The position numbers were made by a program, and so were the translations under genes. This document shows positions 63,055 to 64,000 of a stretch of DNA of 64,000 nucleotides, one piece after another (positions within the stretch are counted from its first letter, which is position 1; each line of letters opens with the position of its first letter). The DNA is from Consotaella salsifontis. Lineage in GTDB: Bacteria > Pseudomonadota > Alphaproteobacteria > Rhizobiales > Rhizobiaceae. Under the pieces are notes generated by a model that made no database searches, was not told the DNA's origin, and worked only from the letters and a program-made list of their open reading frames with translations. Where the stretch lies: contig NZ_FUXL01000018.1 in assembly GCF_900167365.1 (NCBI RefSeq), forward strand, positions 1 through 64,000, written 5' to 3'.

Positions 63055-64000
63055 ATGAACGAAATCGGGCACTTCATCGACGGAGAGAAGGTCGCCGGCC
63101 GCAGCGGGCGCTTCTCTGACGTCTTCAATCCGGCGACAGGCGAGGTTTCCTCGCGGCTCGCGCTCGCTTCTCTCGACGAGCTTCAGAGGGCGGTGGAGGC
63201 CGCCAGGCGCGCGCAGCCGGCATGGGCGGCTACCAATCCGCAGCGCCGCGCCCGCGTTTTCGCCCGTTTCGTCCAGCTTCTCAACGATCACATGCAGGAC
63301 CTCGCCGAGCTCATGAGCTTCGAGCATGGCAAGACGGTCGACGATTCGAAGGGCGACATCCAGCGCGGCCTTGAGGTCTGCGAGTTCGTCACCGGCATCG
63401 CCCATCTCCAAAAGGGCGAGTTCACGGAAGGGGCAGGCCCCGGCATCGACATCTATTCCGCGCGGGCGCCTGTGGGCATCGGCGCCGGCATCACGCCGTT
63501 CAACTTTCCGGCCATGATCCCGATGTGGATGTTCGCCCCGGCCATCGCCTGCGGCAATGCCTTCATCCTGAAGCCGTCGGAGCGCGATCCCTCCGTTCCG
63601 ATGCGTCTCGCCGAGATGATGATGGAGGCGGGGTTGCCAAAGGGCGTTCTCCAGGTGGTGAACGGCGACAAGGAGGTGGTGGATGCCATGATCGACCATT
63701 CCGACATTGCCGCGATCTCTTTCGTCGGGTCCACGCCGATCGCCGCGCATGTCTATGCCGAGGCCGCCTCGCGCGGAAAACGCGCCCAATGCTTCGGCGG
63801 CGCCAAGAATCACATGATCGTCATGCCTGACGCGGACATGGATCAGGCGGCAAATGCTCTCATCGGTGCCGGGTATGGCTCTGCGGGAGAGCGGTGCATG
63901 GCAATTTCCGTCGCCGTACCGGTCGGCGAGGGGACGGCCGAGGCGCTCCTCGACAAGCTGGTGCCGAAGATCGAGTCGCTGAAGGTTGGTCCCTACACCG
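63055..64000 (+). CDS. mmsA: CoA-acylating methylmalonate-semialdehyde dehydrogenase, N-terminal part
   Basis: The first 315 codons (the gene runs out of the window) match MmsA, which converts methylmalonate or malonate semialdehyde to propionyl- or acetyl-CoA in valine, beta-alanine and inositol breakdown. Features: IGHFIDGEKVAGRSGRFSDVFNPATGEV, GITPFNFPAMIPMWMFAPAIACGN and the catalytic Cys281 in GSAGERCMAIS, the MmsA-specific surroundings. AGGAGGAAAGCG precedes the ATG at 63055. It is divergent from the RraA-family gene. Confidence 0.92.
   Translation, partial: MNEIGHFIDGEKVAGRSGRFSDVFNPATGEVSSRLALASLDELQRAVEAARRAQPAWAATNPQRRARVFARFVQLLNDHMQDLAELMSFEHGKTVDDSKGDIQRGLEVCEFVTGIAHLQKGEFTEGAGPGIDIYSARAPVGIGAGITPFNFPAMIPMWMFAPAIACGNAFILKPSERDPSVPMRLAEMMMEAGLPKGVLQVVNGDKEVVDAMIDHSDIAAISFVGSTPIAAHVYAEAASRGKRAQCFGGAKNHMIVMPDADMDQAANALIGAGYGSAGERCMAISVAVPVGEGTAEALLDKLVPKIESLKVGPYT

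Overview
The window is GC-rich DNA from an alphaproteobacterium, most likely a member of the Hyphomicrobiales (Rhizobiales). The pointers are PodJ with Sel1 and peptidoglycan-binding domains, TrcR (DUF1013), DUF1465, class I lysyl-tRNA synthetase, cysteine-free L31 and L36, YdcH-type small proteins and several TRAP transporters. I cannot fix the genus from sequence alone. Coding density is high, and I found no tRNA, rRNA, CRISPR array, prophage or plasmid functions. The only mobile DNA is an IS630-type element at the left edge.

Left part (1-9.8 kb). An IS630-family element, whose 5' end is at about position 322, interrupts a family 2 glycosyltransferase gene. It is followed by a periplasmic amino-acid-type binding protein, a TerB-like protein, lysK, a PdxI-type pyridoxal reductase divergent from a LysR regulator, an S24 (LexA/CI-like) repressor with its own operator repeats, a YihY/BrkB membrane protein and a MerR regulator. 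From 9.8 to 24 kb come podJ; a molybdenum/tRNA-modification group (mop, trmO, pdeM, with mog nearby); a GFA protein; a sugar aminotransferase; a PAS-GGDEF-EAL protein followed by a BLUF photoreceptor; trcR; a quinone oxidoreductase; a candidate sRNA; DUF1465; and rpmE.

Middle (24-46.8 kb). This holds an ABC exporter, a MotA/MotB-like pair, suhB, efp, a Sel1 protein overlapping a degenerate ThiE-like gene, a TauE permease, two YdcH proteins, purEK and ykgO. Next is a TRAP system made of a Tat-exported binding protein and convergent dctQM, in which DctM has a long proline/glycine tail. A separate TAXI-type TRAP pair follows. Then comes an aldehyde dehydrogenase module (GAF-Fis regulator, perfect 11-bp inverted repeat, SD-overlapping leader hairpin, aldehyde dehydrogenase, DUF779).

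Right part (47-64 kb). The most coherent accessory system is a sugar regulon. A three-gene ABC importer is divergent from a DeoR regulator, and the intergenic region carries four copies of a GACAAA motif. The regulator heads a run of six catabolic genes: fucA, fucI, a RhaB-type kinase, araB, araD and an AraA-like isomerase, ending at a strong terminator. This gives two complete isomerase-kinase-cleavage/epimerase routes, for a 6-deoxyhexose such as L-fucose and for L-arabinose, apparently behind one importer and one regulator. The window closes with an unassigned conserved protein, a LysR regulator, an RraA-family protein and the first 315 codons of mmsA. Many non-coding calls (operators, hairpins, sRNAs) rest on visual pattern recognition only and carry lower confidence.
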